Source: Candidatus Rokubacteria bacterium CSP1-6 (lineage in GTDB: Bacteria; Methylomirabilota; Methylomirabilia; Rokubacteriales; CSP1-6). Taken from it: 46,719 nucleotides of DNA. This document shows positions 26,663-39,585 of this stretch, piece by piece; position 1 is the first letter of the stretch; each line of letters begins with the position of its first letter. The stretch covers positions 1-46,719 of the forward strand of contig LDXP01000010.1 of NCBI GenBank assembly GCA_001443385.1. The letters are read 5' to 3'. The notes under the pieces are model-generated. The model saw only the letters and a program-made list of their open reading frames with translations. It was not told the origin of the DNA and ran no database searches. The translations under genes were made by a program, and so were the position numbers.

Positions 26663-27525
26663 CGGCGGAGGGCCGCACGGATCGCGGTGAGCTCCGCCAG
26701 GAGCTGCGGGAGGTCGTCGAGGCGGAGCATGTTCGGGCCGTCCGAGAGCGGGCGGCCGTCCTTGAACGCGCGGTCGGGGTTCTCGTGGATCTCCATGAAC
26801 AATGCGTCGATTCCAGCCGCAACCGCGGCGCGCGCGAGCGCGGGCACGTACTTTCGCTCGCCGCCCGACCGGTTCCCCTCGCCGCCGGGCAGCTGCACCG
26901 AGTGGGTCGCGTCGAAGACGACGGGATAGCCGAACTCGCGCATGATCTGGAGGCTCCGGAAGTCCACGACGAGGTTATTATAGCCGAACGTCGTCCCGCG
27001 CTCGGTCAGGAGAATCGCCTCGTTCTGAGTGGACCGGAGCTTCTCCACGATGTTGCCCATCTCCCGCGGCGACAGGAACTGTCCCTTCTTCACGTTCACC
27101 GGCTTCCGCGTGCGCCCGCAGGCCAGCACGAGGTCGGTCTGCCGGCAGAGGAAGGCCGGCACCTGGAGCACGTCCAGCACTAGGGCGGCGGGCTCGACCT
27201 CCGAGACGTCGTGGACGTCGGACAGCACGGGGCAGCCGACCGCCTCGCGAACGCGGCGGAGGATGCGGAGCCCCTCCTTGAGGCCCGGGCCCCGGTAGGC
27301 ATTCACCGAGGAGCGGTTGGCCTTGTCGTAGGACGACTTGTAGATGAAGGGCAGCTTCGCGTCCCCCGCCGCGCGCGCGAGCCGCTCGGCCAGCATGAGG
27401 GCGTGCGCCTCGTCCTCGATGGCGCAGGGCCCGCCGATCAGGACGAGCGGGTTGCCGCCGCCGATCTTGACCTTTCCGACGATCACCTCGCGCGACCCGC
27501 CTCCGCTCGCGCGTCCGGCCGGCAT
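26659..27525 (-). CDS. kdsA: KDO-8-phosphate synthase
   Basis: Condenses phosphoenolpyruvate with arabinose-5-phosphate. 288 residues of the class I DAHP/KDO8P synthase barrel. IGGPCAIED places a cysteine where metal-dependent enzymes (Aquifex type) have their ligand and E. coli-type enzymes have Asn, so this looks like a metal-dependent KdsA. FIYKSSYDKANRSS, PVNVKKGQFLSP and DATHSVQLPGG are the other active-site segments. The ATG at 27525 starts 4 bp after the pyrG stop. Confidence 0.95.
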   Translation of the reverse strand: MPAGRASGGGSREVIVGKVKIGGGNPLVLIGGPCAIEDEAHALMLAERLARAAGDAKLPFIYKSSYDKANRSSVNAYRGPGLKEGLRILRRVREAVGCPVLSDVHDVSEVEPAALVLDVLQVPAFLCRQTDLVLACGRTRKPVNVKKGQFLSPREMGNIVEKLRSTQNEAILLTERGTTFGYNNLVVDFRSLQIMREFGYPVVFDATHSVQLPGGEGNRSGGERKYVPALARAAVAAGIDALFMEIHENPDRAFKDGRPLSDGPNMLRLDDLPQLLAELTAIRAALRR

Positions 27526-27529
27526 GGTC

Positions 27530-30812
<3,283 letters not shown>

Positions 30813-30813
30813 T

Positions 30814-30886
30814 CCTCGGAGGGGGGCTCTGCCCCCCTTCCGATTCCTCCCCCCGAGGGTTGCGCCAGCGAAGCCGGCGCTCGAAC
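30814..30886 (-). repeat. 73 bp double-hairpin repeat, copy B
   Basis: Same orientation and length as 25592-25664 with about six mismatches. Hairpin 1 is intact; hairpin 2 has one mismatch (GCGCCAGC against GCCGGCGC). It occupies the gap between xerD and the nucleotidyltransferase gene, ending in CCGAGG two bases before the start ATG, so it may supply the ribosome-binding site. Confidence 0.88.
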
Positions 30887-30921
30887 GGCCCCGGGACAGA
30901 TCCTCGATGGCACGGCAGCCT

Positions 30922-31815
30922 TCATGCGCTGACCCGAGCCCTCGGATGATAGCGACGGTACATCTCGCGCACCGCCGCCGACGGCAGGTGGGTGTAGATC
31001 TGGGTCGTGGAAATGTCGGCGTGGCCGAGCATGGCCTGGATGGAGCGGAGGTCGGCCCCCCGCTCCAGCAGATGGCTGGCGAAGGAGTGCCGGAGCGTGT
31101 GCGGCGATACGGCGCTCCGGACTCCCGCGCGCCGGGCGGCTTTCTTGATGATTCCCCAGAGCCCCTGGCGGGAGAGCCGCCGGCCCGCGCGGTTGACGAA
31201 GAGCGTTCCCGGGTCGGCGCGCTTCACCAGCGACGGCCGCGCCGTCTTGAGGTACGCCCGCACCCAGTGGAGGGCCTGGGCCCCCACGGGAACCAGCCGC
31301 TGCCGGTCTCCCTTGCCCGTCGGGATGACGTAGCCGGCGGAGAGGTTCAGGTCCTCGATCCGGAGCGCCAGGCATTCCGAGGCGCGCATCCCGGTGGCGT
31401 AGAGGAGTTCGAGGAGGGCCCGGTCCCTGATCCCAGCCCGATCGTCCAGGGTCGGCGACTCCACGAGGGCCACGGCCTCCTTCGGCGACAGCGTGCGCGG
31501 CAGCCGCCGCGGCGGCCGCGGCCCTTCCAGGTGCTCGGTGGGATCACGCCCGAGGCGCCCTTCCCGCACGAGGAAGCGGTAGAGCCCGCGCACGGCCGAG
31601 AGGTGGCGCGCGACGCTGCGCGGCCCGAGCCCCGCCTGGCGGAGGGTCAGCAGATACCGCGCCACGTGGTCGGCGCCCGCGCTCTCGATCCTCGTCCCGC
31701 GCCGGCGCAGGAATCCGAGGAACCCCGACAGGTCACGGCGGTAGGCGGACAGAGTGTTGGGGGAGGCCCCCCGCTCCGTCTGGAGGGCTTCGAGGTACTC
31801 GGCCACGGGGTCCAT
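30922..31815 (-). CDS. xerD: Site-specific tyrosine recombinase XerD-like
   Basis: 297-residue XerC/XerD-family recombinase, the class that resolves chromosome dimers at dif. The N-terminal SAM-like core-binding domain (1-105) begins DPVAEYLEALQTERGASPNTL. The catalytic residues are all present: Arg144 (ATGMRASE), Lys168, His239 and Arg242 (HTLRHSFASHL), His265 and Tyr274 (TQIYTH). Length and alignment fit XerD better than a phage or integron integrase, since no IntI-type insertion is present. No dif-like site was identified. It lies between murJ and the 73 bp repeat, with its own promoter. Confidence 0.92.
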   Translation of the reverse strand: MDPVAEYLEALQTERGASPNTLSAYRRDLSGFLGFLRRRGTRIESAGADHVARYLLTLRQAGLGPRSVARHLSAVRGLYRFLVREGRLGRDPTEHLEGPRPPRRLPRTLSPKEAVALVESPTLDDRAGIRDRALLELLYATGMRASECLALRIEDLNLSAGYVIPTGKGDRQRLVPVGAQALHWVRAYLKTARPSLVKRADPGTLFVNRAGRRLSRQGLWGIIKKAARRAGVRSAVSPHTLRHSFASHLLERGADLRSIQAMLGHADISTTQIYTHLPSAAVREMYRRYHPRARVSA

Positions 31816-31936
31816 CAGCGATGAGGAAAAACGCTGACGCCCCGGGCATTCGGGCCGGTTCGCTGATGACCGACCGCCGCCGAGGCGTCCATCACCGGCT
31901 GGGGGAACAGGAGCATCCGAAGTCCTTCAACGACGA

Positions 31937-31966
31937 AGTATATCAATCCCCCGCCCCCGAAGGCAA
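31937..31966 (-). promoter_or_regulatory. Sigma-70-type promoter for xerD
   Basis: Minus strand: TTGCCT (31966-31961), 18 bp spacer, TATACT (31942-31937), about 120 bp before xerD. The -35 lies in the murJ 3' end within a hairpin (CCCCCGAA at 31954-31961 pairing with TTCGGGGG at 31969-31976). The 127 bp between murJ and xerD shows no other gene. Confidence 0.6.
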
Positions 31967-33562
31967 CTTTCGGGGGAACCGGCGTCCCAGCGCGAGCAGC
32001 GCGGGCCCTTCCTCGCTGCGGAGCGCGAGGCTCGCCGCCGCGTACGCCCCCACCGCCCCGCCGATCGCCGCGATGAGCCACGCCGCCTCCAGGGCGCGCG
32101 TGGCGGCCGGCGGCCACGTCCAGAGCAGCAGGCCGCACCAGGCCGCCATCACCGCCGTCGCGAGCGCCACCCGCCCGAGGCTCCACAACATCCGCCGCCC
32201 CCCCAGGACCCCGAGGCGCTGCCGGAGCAGCCAGAGGAGGACCGCCAGATTGGCGGCGGCCGACACCGACGCCGCGAGGGCGAGCCCGCCGTGCCGGAGC
32301 GGCCCCATCAGCGCGAGGGCGACGGCCACGTTCAACCCGACCGCCGCGATCCCCGCCTTGACGGGTGTGCGGGTGTCGCCGAGCGCGTAGAACGCCTGGG
32401 CCGCGATCCTCACCGCGGCGAACGCGGTCAATCCCAGGGCGTAGAAGCCCAGGGCCCAGGCGGTGGCCTGGGTCTCCTCGGCCCCGAAGCGTCCGCGCTC
32501 GAAGAGCACGCGCGTGATCGGCTCCCGCAGGAGCCAGAGCCCCGCCGACGCCGGGACCGCCACGAAGCAGGACAGCCGCAGGGCGAAGTTCACCGTCTCG
32601 CCGAGGCCCCTCAGGTCGCGTCGCGCGGCCTGTTCGGCCATCACGGGGAGCGACGCGCTGGCCACGGCGATCCCGAACACGCCGAGCGGGAACTCCACCA
32701 CCCGGTCGGCGTAGTAGAGGAAGGAGATGCTCCCGCCCGGGAGGAGCGACGCGAGGAGCGTGTTCACGAAGACGTTGAGCTGGACGGCGGCCAGGCCGAA
32801 CACCGTCGGGCCGAGGAGCCGGGCGATCCGGCCGAGCGCCGGGTGGGAGAACTCGGCGGACGGCCGGAGCGGCGCGCCGGCGGCGCGGACCTCGGGCAGC
32901 TGGATCGCGAATTGCCCGAGCCCGCCCACGAGGACGCCGACGGCGAGCGCCAGCACCGGGACGGGGAGGCGGGACGCGAGGAGGAGCACCGCGGCGATCA
33001 TCCCGACGTTGAGGGCCGCCGGCCCCAGCGCGGAGGTGAAGAAGCGGCGGTGGGCGTTGAGCACTCCCATGGCGAGGGCCGCCAGCCCCACGAAGATAAG
33101 GTACGGGAACATCAGGCGGGTGAGCGTGGTGGCCAGCCGGAGCTGCTCCGGGACGGCCGAAAAGCCGGGGGCCATCACGGCGACCAGCCAGGGGGCCAGC
33201 AACGCGCCGACCGCGGACACGGCGCAGAGGGTCAGCAGCAGGCCTCCCGCCACGGCGCGCAGCATCCGGTTGAATTCGGCGCGCGGCCGGGTCGCCAGAT
33301 AGTCGGTGAAGACCGGGATGAAGGCCGTGGACAGCGCCCCCTCGGCCAGCAGCCGGCGGAACAGATTCGGAATCCGGAAGGCCACGAAGAACGCGTCGGT
33401 CAGGGGACCGGCCCCGAAGGCGCGCGCCACGACGACGTCGCGGACGAATCCCAGGATCCGGCTGGTCAGCGTGGCGAGGCCGATGCTGCCCACCGCCCGG
33501 ACGACGCCGGCCTCCACCGCCGCCGCCGCGCCGCCGTTCTCGCCGGGGTCAGGGAGCGTCAC
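31943..33562 (-). CDS. murJ: Lipid II flippase MurJ
   Basis: 539-residue MATE-like/MOP superfamily flippase moving lipid II across the inner membrane for peptidoglycan synthesis. The conserved start VGSIGLATLTSRILGFVRDVVVARAFGAG and DAFFVAFRIPNLFRRLLAEGALSTAFIPV are diagnostic. The remainder shows about 14 hydrophobic segments with few charged residues. No signs of damage. It is divergent from rpsT, with the 125 bp element and the rpsT promoter in the 220 bp between them. It is the first gene of the long minus-strand run. Confidence 0.95.
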   Translation of the reverse strand: MTLPDPGENGGAAAAVEAGVVRAVGSIGLATLTSRILGFVRDVVVARAFGAGPLTDAFFVAFRIPNLFRRLLAEGALSTAFIPVFTDYLATRPRAEFNRMLRAVAGGLLLTLCAVSAVGALLAPWLVAVMAPGFSAVPEQLRLATTLTRLMFPYLIFVGLAALAMGVLNAHRRFFTSALGPAALNVGMIAAVLLLASRLPVPVLALAVGVLVGGLGQFAIQLPEVRAAGAPLRPSAEFSHPALGRIARLLGPTVFGLAAVQLNVFVNTLLASLLPGGSISFLYYADRVVEFPLGVFGIAVASASLPVMAEQAARRDLRGLGETVNFALRLSCFVAVPASAGLWLLREPITRVLFERGRFGAEETQATAWALGFYALGLTAFAAVRIAAQAFYALGDTRTPVKAGIAAVGLNVAVALALMGPLRHGGLALAASVSAAANLAVLLWLLRQRLGVLGGRRMLWSLGRVALATAVMAAWCGLLLWTWPPAATRALEAAWLIAAIGGAVGAYAAASLALRSEEGPALLALGRRFPRKLPSGAGD

Positions 33563-33578
33563 GCCGCCCCATCCGGTT

Positions 33579-33703
33579 CGCCGTGGCGAGAACCGAGCAG
33601 ATCAAGGCCCGAGGGAGGAGGCGGCCGGAGGCGTACGCGGTTGTACGGTGAGGACCGCCGACGACCGAGAACGCAGAGATGCGACGGTTATCGGCACGGC
33701 GCC
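33579..33703. repeat. 125 bp element with terminal inverted repeats, copy A
   Basis: Strongly similar to 36362-36486 in the same orientation. The ends CGCCGTGGCGAGAACC and GGTTATCGGCACGGCG form imperfect inverted repeats. A central hairpin CGTAC-GCGGTT-GTACG is conserved. Located between murJ and the rpsT promoter. No open reading frame is conserved convincingly, so it resembles a MITE or a structured non-coding element. Confidence 0.85.
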
Positions 33704-33712
33704 AGAAATCCC

Positions 33713-33741
33713 TTGACAGGTGGAGTACCGGACGGTAGGGT
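33713..33741 (+). promoter_or_regulatory. Promoter of rpsT
   Basis: Plus strand: perfect -35 TTGACA (33713-33718), 17 bp spacer, -10 TAGGGT (33736-33741), 42 bp before the rpsT start codon. It begins about 10 bases after the 125 bp repeat. Confidence 0.75.
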
Positions 33742-33782
33742 GAACGGGTTCGATCAGACGCGATCCTTGGAGGACACTCGAC

Positions 33783-34040
33783 GTGGCCAACATCAAATCC
33801 GCGAAGAAGCGGATGAGGCAGAATGAACGCCGGCGGCTCCGGAACCGGGCGATCCGGTCGCGCCTCCGGTCGGCGGTGAAGGTGGCCCGTGAAGCCGTGG
33901 GGGCCAAGGCGCCGGCGGCTCCCGCGTCCGTGCACGAAGCGATCCGCATTCTGGACAAGGCCGTTTCCAAGGGCGTGATCCATCCGAACACCGCGGCCCG
34001 GAAGAAGTCGGCGCTGGCCCGCCAGCTCGTCCCCCACTAG
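33783..34040 (+). CDS. rpsT: 30S ribosomal protein S20
   Basis: 85-residue, highly basic 16S rRNA-binding protein. The N-terminus [20 protein letters not shown] and [19 protein letters not shown] are classic S20. The start is a GTG at 33783 after TTGGAGGA about 8 bases upstream; S20 genes often use non-ATG starts in connection with autoregulation. It is the only intact plus-strand gene in the window. Its TAG stop overlaps the TAG stop of the convergent ceramidase-like gene in the shared tetranucleotide CTAG (34037-34040), leaving no space for a terminator. Confidence 0.97.
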   Translation: MANIKSAKKRMRQNERRRLRNRAIRSRLRSAVKVAREAVGAKAPAAPASVHEAIRILDKAVSKGVIHPNTAARKKSALARQLVPH

Positions 34041-35353
34041 CGCTCCTCCCGAAGCTTCTTGAGGATCTCGGTAGCCCGTGCCGCCACGAGCTGCCCCCCC
34101 GCTTCCCCGTAGAGGCTCGCGCACGCGATGTAGCTCGGCCGGGCGTATTCCTCGGGCGCGAGGAAGTAGCCGGCGTAGTCGTTCGAGATTCCCACGATGA
34201 AGGCGTGGCCGAAGAGCCGGCGCCCCTCGGCCTTCACGGCCTGGCCGAGGCGGGTCTGGAGCTCCCCGGGAACGGTCACCCACGCGCTGGCGCCGACGGC
34301 GACCCCCACCAGTTCGGCTTCCGAGGGGAATCCCCATCCCATCCCGACGGTCAGCCCGCTGGGGAGCCACCGGCCCAGGCAGTTCCTGAGCGACAGGCGC
34401 GGCGGCGGGAGATGCAGGCGATCCGACACCGCGCGGAGCGCCGATTCGCGCTCCACGGGGGTTCGCCGCCACGTCGCCAGGACCTCCCGCGCGAGCGCGT
34501 CGGCGGTCTGGCGCACGCCGGGCCAGCCACGCAGCGCCGGGCTCACGTCGCCGACCGCGCCGTTGGTGTAGAGCGCCGGGACGCCCAGGGCCCGCTCCAG
34601 TTCCTGCGAGGCGGCTCCCGTGACGTCGCCCGAGAGCAGCAGGTTCTGCTTGCCGAGCAGGGTTCCGTGGATGGCGTAATTCCAGAGGAGGGCGATCGGC
34701 CGGCCGTCGGTCCTGACCACCTTCAGCACCCCGACCTCGGGATCCAGGGGCAGGCCCACCCGGCTCCGGATCACGTCTCTTACCTCGCCGCGCCCCACTC
34801 CCACGCGCGCGGGCACCTTGGCCCGGTCGGCGTCCCACGCCGCCTCCGTCATCCCCCGGAGGATGCGCTCGCGGACCGCCGGCACGAAGCTGTCGAGGGC
34901 GAGAAACCCGAAGAGGCGGGAGCGCGAGAAACCCCCCGGGCCGGAGTGGGTGTGGGAGGCCGCGAGGATGACGGCGTCGTACCTGAGGCCGATTGCCGCC
35001 AGGCGCTCCCTTAGCTCGGACACCATCTCCGGGTCCGGCCCGATGAGATCCACGGCGATCCACAGCACCCGGCGCGGGCCCGATTGAAGGACGAGGGCCC
35101 GCGCCACGATGGGATCGTGGACTCCCCTCGAGGGCTTGAACCAGAACGCGTAGGGGTGACGGTTGAGGAGGTCGGGGACGAGCCGGCGCCGGCCCATCCC
35201 GCCATAGCCCGCGAGCGCGACGCCCGTGGGCGGCGTGACGTCGACCGCCCGGGCTCCCGCCAGGAGTGGAGGACCCGACGCCGCCGATTCGCCGGTGCCC
35301 GGCCGGAGAGCGACCGCCAGCAGGGCGAACGCGGCCGCCAGGGCCCGCCTCAT
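34037..35353 (-). CDS. Neutral/alkaline ceramidase-like secreted enzyme
   Basis: 438-residue protein with a signal peptide ([20 protein letters not shown]) and the N-terminal domain of neutral/alkaline non-lysosomal ceramidases. [36 protein letters not shown]-type zinc-binding histidines, [10 protein letters not shown] and [13 protein letters not shown], where the family nucleophile serine lies, are present in order. Full ceramidases have about 650 or more residues with a C-terminal Ig-like domain, which is absent here. Substrate may therefore be another amide or lipid. The start at 35353 overlaps the holA stop (ATGA); a longer frame to 35569 is antisense-like shadow within holA. Confidence 0.82.
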   Translation of the reverse strand: MRRALAAAFALLAVALRPGTGESAASGPPLLAGARAVDVTPPTGVALAGYGGMGRRRLVPDLLNRHPYAFWFKPSRGVHDPIVARALVLQSGPRRVLWIAVDLIGPDPEMVSELRERLAAIGLRYDAVILAASHTHSGPGGFSRSRLFGFLALDSFVPAVRERILRGMTEAAWDADRAKVPARVGVGRGEVRDVIRSRVGLPLDPEVGVLKVVRTDGRPIALLWNYAIHGTLLGKQNLLLSGDVTGAASQELERALGVPALYTNGAVGDVSPALRGWPGVRQTADALAREVLATWRRTPVERESALRAVSDRLHLPPPRLSLRNCLGRWLPSGLTVGMGWGFPSEAELVGVAVGASAWVTVPGELQTRLGQAVKAEGRRLFGHAFIVGISNDYAGYFLAPEEYARPSYIACASLYGEAGGQLVAARATEILKKLREER

Positions 35354-36342
35354 CCGGCCCGGCAGAGGTCGGCGACGAGGACGGTCAGCTCGGCGCGCGG
35401 GCGCCCGCCGCTCTTCAGTTTTCCCTCGACCTCCCAGCAGCGGCGGAGGGCACGCGACAGATCCCCCGCAGGCCGCCCCGCCGCGCGGGCCGAGAGCGCC
35501 TGCACCGCGAACGACGGGCGGCGCAGGAGGGCGGCGATCTCCTCGACCGGCTTCCCCTGCCGCCGCCATTCGCCGACCTGCCAGCTCGTTCTCACCTGGC
35601 GGGTGAGCGTGCCGAGAATGGCCAGCGGTTCCTCGCCCGCCGCGAGCAGGCTCTCCAGGAGCGCCAGGGCGCGGCCGATCTCCCCGCGTTCGACGGCGTC
35701 GGTCAGCTCGAAGGTCCTGAGCACCCGATGCTCGCCGACCACCCCCTGGATGTGCTCCTCGGTGATGGAGCGCGCGCCGGCGAAGAGCAGGGCCTTCTCC
35801 AGCTCTCCCGACAGCGCCGTCAGATCCTCCCCCACCCAGCGGACCAGCAGCTGAGCCGCCCCCTCCGCCAGCTCGTACCCCTCCTCCCGGGCCCGGGCCT
35901 GGAGCCAGGCGAAGAGGCCGCGACCCGTGAGGCGGGGAACGCCGATCACCGAGGCGGGCGGCAGGGCTTTGGGGAGCCAGTGGCCGGCGTCCAGGGATTC
36001 GCCGGCGAGGAGGACGAGCCGCGCGTAGGGGCTGGGATCGCGGGCGTATTCGCTCAACGCTCCGGCCGCTTTCGCGGGGAGCGCCTGGGCGCTCTTCACC
36101 ACCACGAGGCGGGCCGGGGCCAGGGACGGCAGCGTGAGCGCCGCGCGGATGATCTCATCGACCGGGGCTTCCCCCCCATCGAACACCTCGCGGTTCAGCG
36201 CGAGGAGGGAGGGGTCGGAGAAAAGCGCGCGGCTGACTTTCGCCAGGGCGTCGTCGAGCAGCCGGGGTTCGTCGCCATGCAAGAGGGCGACGAGGGGAAC
36301 GCGGCCTCGCTCGACCTCCCGCAGAAACCCGCCGTAATCCAT
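35350..36342 (-). CDS. holA: DNA polymerase III delta subunit
   Basis: Clamp-loader delta subunit that opens the beta sliding clamp. 330 residues. Family pattern: VPLVALLHGDEPRLLDDAL at the N-terminus, ARLVVVKSAQALP, RDPSPYARLVLLAGESLD, a degenerate AAA+ fold without Walker A, and the helical C-terminal collar domain (AVERGEIGRALALLESLLAAGEEPLAILGTLTRQVR). Its position after leuS-lptE is the classical leuS-lptE-holA order, here interrupted by a 125 bp repeat between lptE and holA. Confidence 0.94.
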   Translation of the reverse strand: MDYGGFLREVERGRVPLVALLHGDEPRLLDDALAKVSRALFSDPSLLALNREVFDGGEAPVDEIIRAALTLPSLAPARLVVVKSAQALPAKAAGALSEYARDPSPYARLVLLAGESLDAGHWLPKALPPASVIGVPRLTGRGLFAWLQARAREEGYELAEGAAQLLVRWVGEDLTALSGELEKALLFAGARSITEEHIQGVVGEHRVLRTFELTDAVERGEIGRALALLESLLAAGEEPLAILGTLTRQVRTSWQVGEWRRQGKPVEEIAALLRRPSFAVQALSARAAGRPAGDLSRALRRCWEVEGKLKSGGRPRAELTVLVADLCRAG

Positions 36343-36361
36343 CCCGCGGCGGCTAGTCCCT

Positions 36362-36486
36362 GTGCCGGGGTGAGAACCGAGCAGCCCAAGGCCCGAGGGA
36401 GGAGGCGGCCGGAGCCGTACGCGGTTGTACGGTGAGGACCGCGGACGACCGAGAACGCCGGGATGCGACGGTTATCGCCACGGCAC
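36362..36486. repeat. 125 bp element with terminal inverted repeats, copy B
   Basis: Ends GTGCCGGGGTGAGAACC and GGTTATCGCCACGGCAC form near-perfect inverted repeats. The internal hairpin CCGTAC-GCGGTT-GTACGG is perfect. It begins directly after the lptE stop codon and ends about 20 bp before holA, filling the intergenic gap. Confidence 0.88.
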
Positions 36487-36987
36487 CTAGAAGCGGTCGA
36501 CGGCCAGGTTTACGATGGCGCGCCCGATGTCCACCGCCGCCAGCCGCAGCGCGGATTCCTCGCTGCTGATCGTGGCCGCGACCTGGCCGACCACCCGGAA
36601 GTCGGCCTTCTCTCGGACCCTCTCCTGGCGCCAGAGCATGACGTTCTGCCTCACGTCGCGGAACTGCAGGTTCAGCGTGACGGTCAACCGGTATTCGCGG
36701 ACGTTGGCCTGCGGATCGTAGGAGAGCGAATCCAACTGGTAGCCGACGATCTCGCCTTCGAGGATGGAGTCGGCCTCCTCCGGCCGCACCACCTTGAGCC
36801 TGCCGCTCGTGACAAAGGCCTCGATCACGGCGCGCGTCAGGAAGTTCTCGACCGCCGGCTGCTGCGTCTTGTTGGCGAACACGGGGACGGCCACGGTTCG
36901 GATGTGCCCCGGCAGGCTCCCGCGGAGCGAATAGCCGCACCCCGCCACGACGAGGGCCAGGGCGAGGAGGGCCAGAAGCCGGGTCAT
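36487..36987 (-). CDS. lptE: LPS assembly lipoprotein LptE
   Basis: 166-residue outer-membrane lipoprotein that plugs the LptD translocon. Signal peptide with lipobox LVVAGC (Cys17), directly followed by the family motif GYSLRGSLPGHIRTVAVPVFANKT. TSGRLKVVRPEEADSILEGEIVGY and LTVTLNLQFRDVRQNVMLW follow the LptE fold. Start chosen at 36987 because the longer frame only adds residues encoded by the 27 bp dispersed repeat (MGSGMRICV). Located after leuS as in many Gram-negatives. Confidence 0.92.
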   Translation of the reverse strand: MTRLLALLALALVVAGCGYSLRGSLPGHIRTVAVPVFANKTQQPAVENFLTRAVIEAFVTSGRLKVVRPEEADSILEGEIVGYQLDSLSYDPQANVREYRLTVTLNLQFRDVRQNVMLWRQERVREKADFRVVGQVAATISSEESALRLAAVDIGRAIVNLAVDRF

Positions 36988-37013
36988 AACGCAAATACGC
37001 ATGCCTGACCCCA

Positions 37014-37014
<1 letters not shown>
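36988..37014 (+). repeat. 25-mer dispersed repeat, copy 3
   Basis: Identical over 27 bases to 7589-7615, in the same orientation. It starts within the leuS stop codon region (TGA at 37016-37014) and ends at the lptE ATG, filling the whole leuS-lptE gap. Confidence 0.9.
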
Positions 37015-39497
<2,483 letters not shown>

Positions 39498-39518
<21 letters not shown>

Positions 39519-39568
39519 ATTAATGCTGATTTTTACCACACTTAGGCGAGGGACGCAAGAAAGCTTCC
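39498..39568 (-). repeat. 71 bp TIR element, copy A (before leuS)
   Basis: Bounded by GGAGCTTTCC and GAAAGCTTCC (imperfect inverted ends). Shares 44 identical bases (39525-39568) with 41677-41720, and both copies are 71 bp. On the minus strand it contains a promoter-like pair and the leuS start codon. It fills most of the gap between the leuS start and the cyclase stop. Confidence 0.88.
39530..39558 (-). promoter_or_regulatory. Promoter inside 71 bp element, facing leuS
   Basis: Minus strand: TTGCGT (39558-39553), 17 bp, TAAAAA (39535-39530). Transcription would start only a few bases before the leuS ATG (39518). The identical pair occurs in the second copy. Confidence 0.5.
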
Positions 39569-39585
39569 GGGGGCGGGAGAGCGCG

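Noticed and set aside
30922-31815. XerD-like recombinase as the integrase of the relict integron.
   Set aside because: It is 18 kb away, lacks the IntI-specific insertion and C-terminal VRSPAD motif, and has the size and sequence of housekeeping Xer proteins.
36362-36486. Resemblance of the 125 bp element's central hairpin (GAGCCGTACGCGG...GTACGGT) to group II intron domain V.
   Set aside because: The catalytic bulge, tetraloop and GTTC end are missing, no reverse transcriptase is present, and the ends are inverted repeats rather than intron boundaries.
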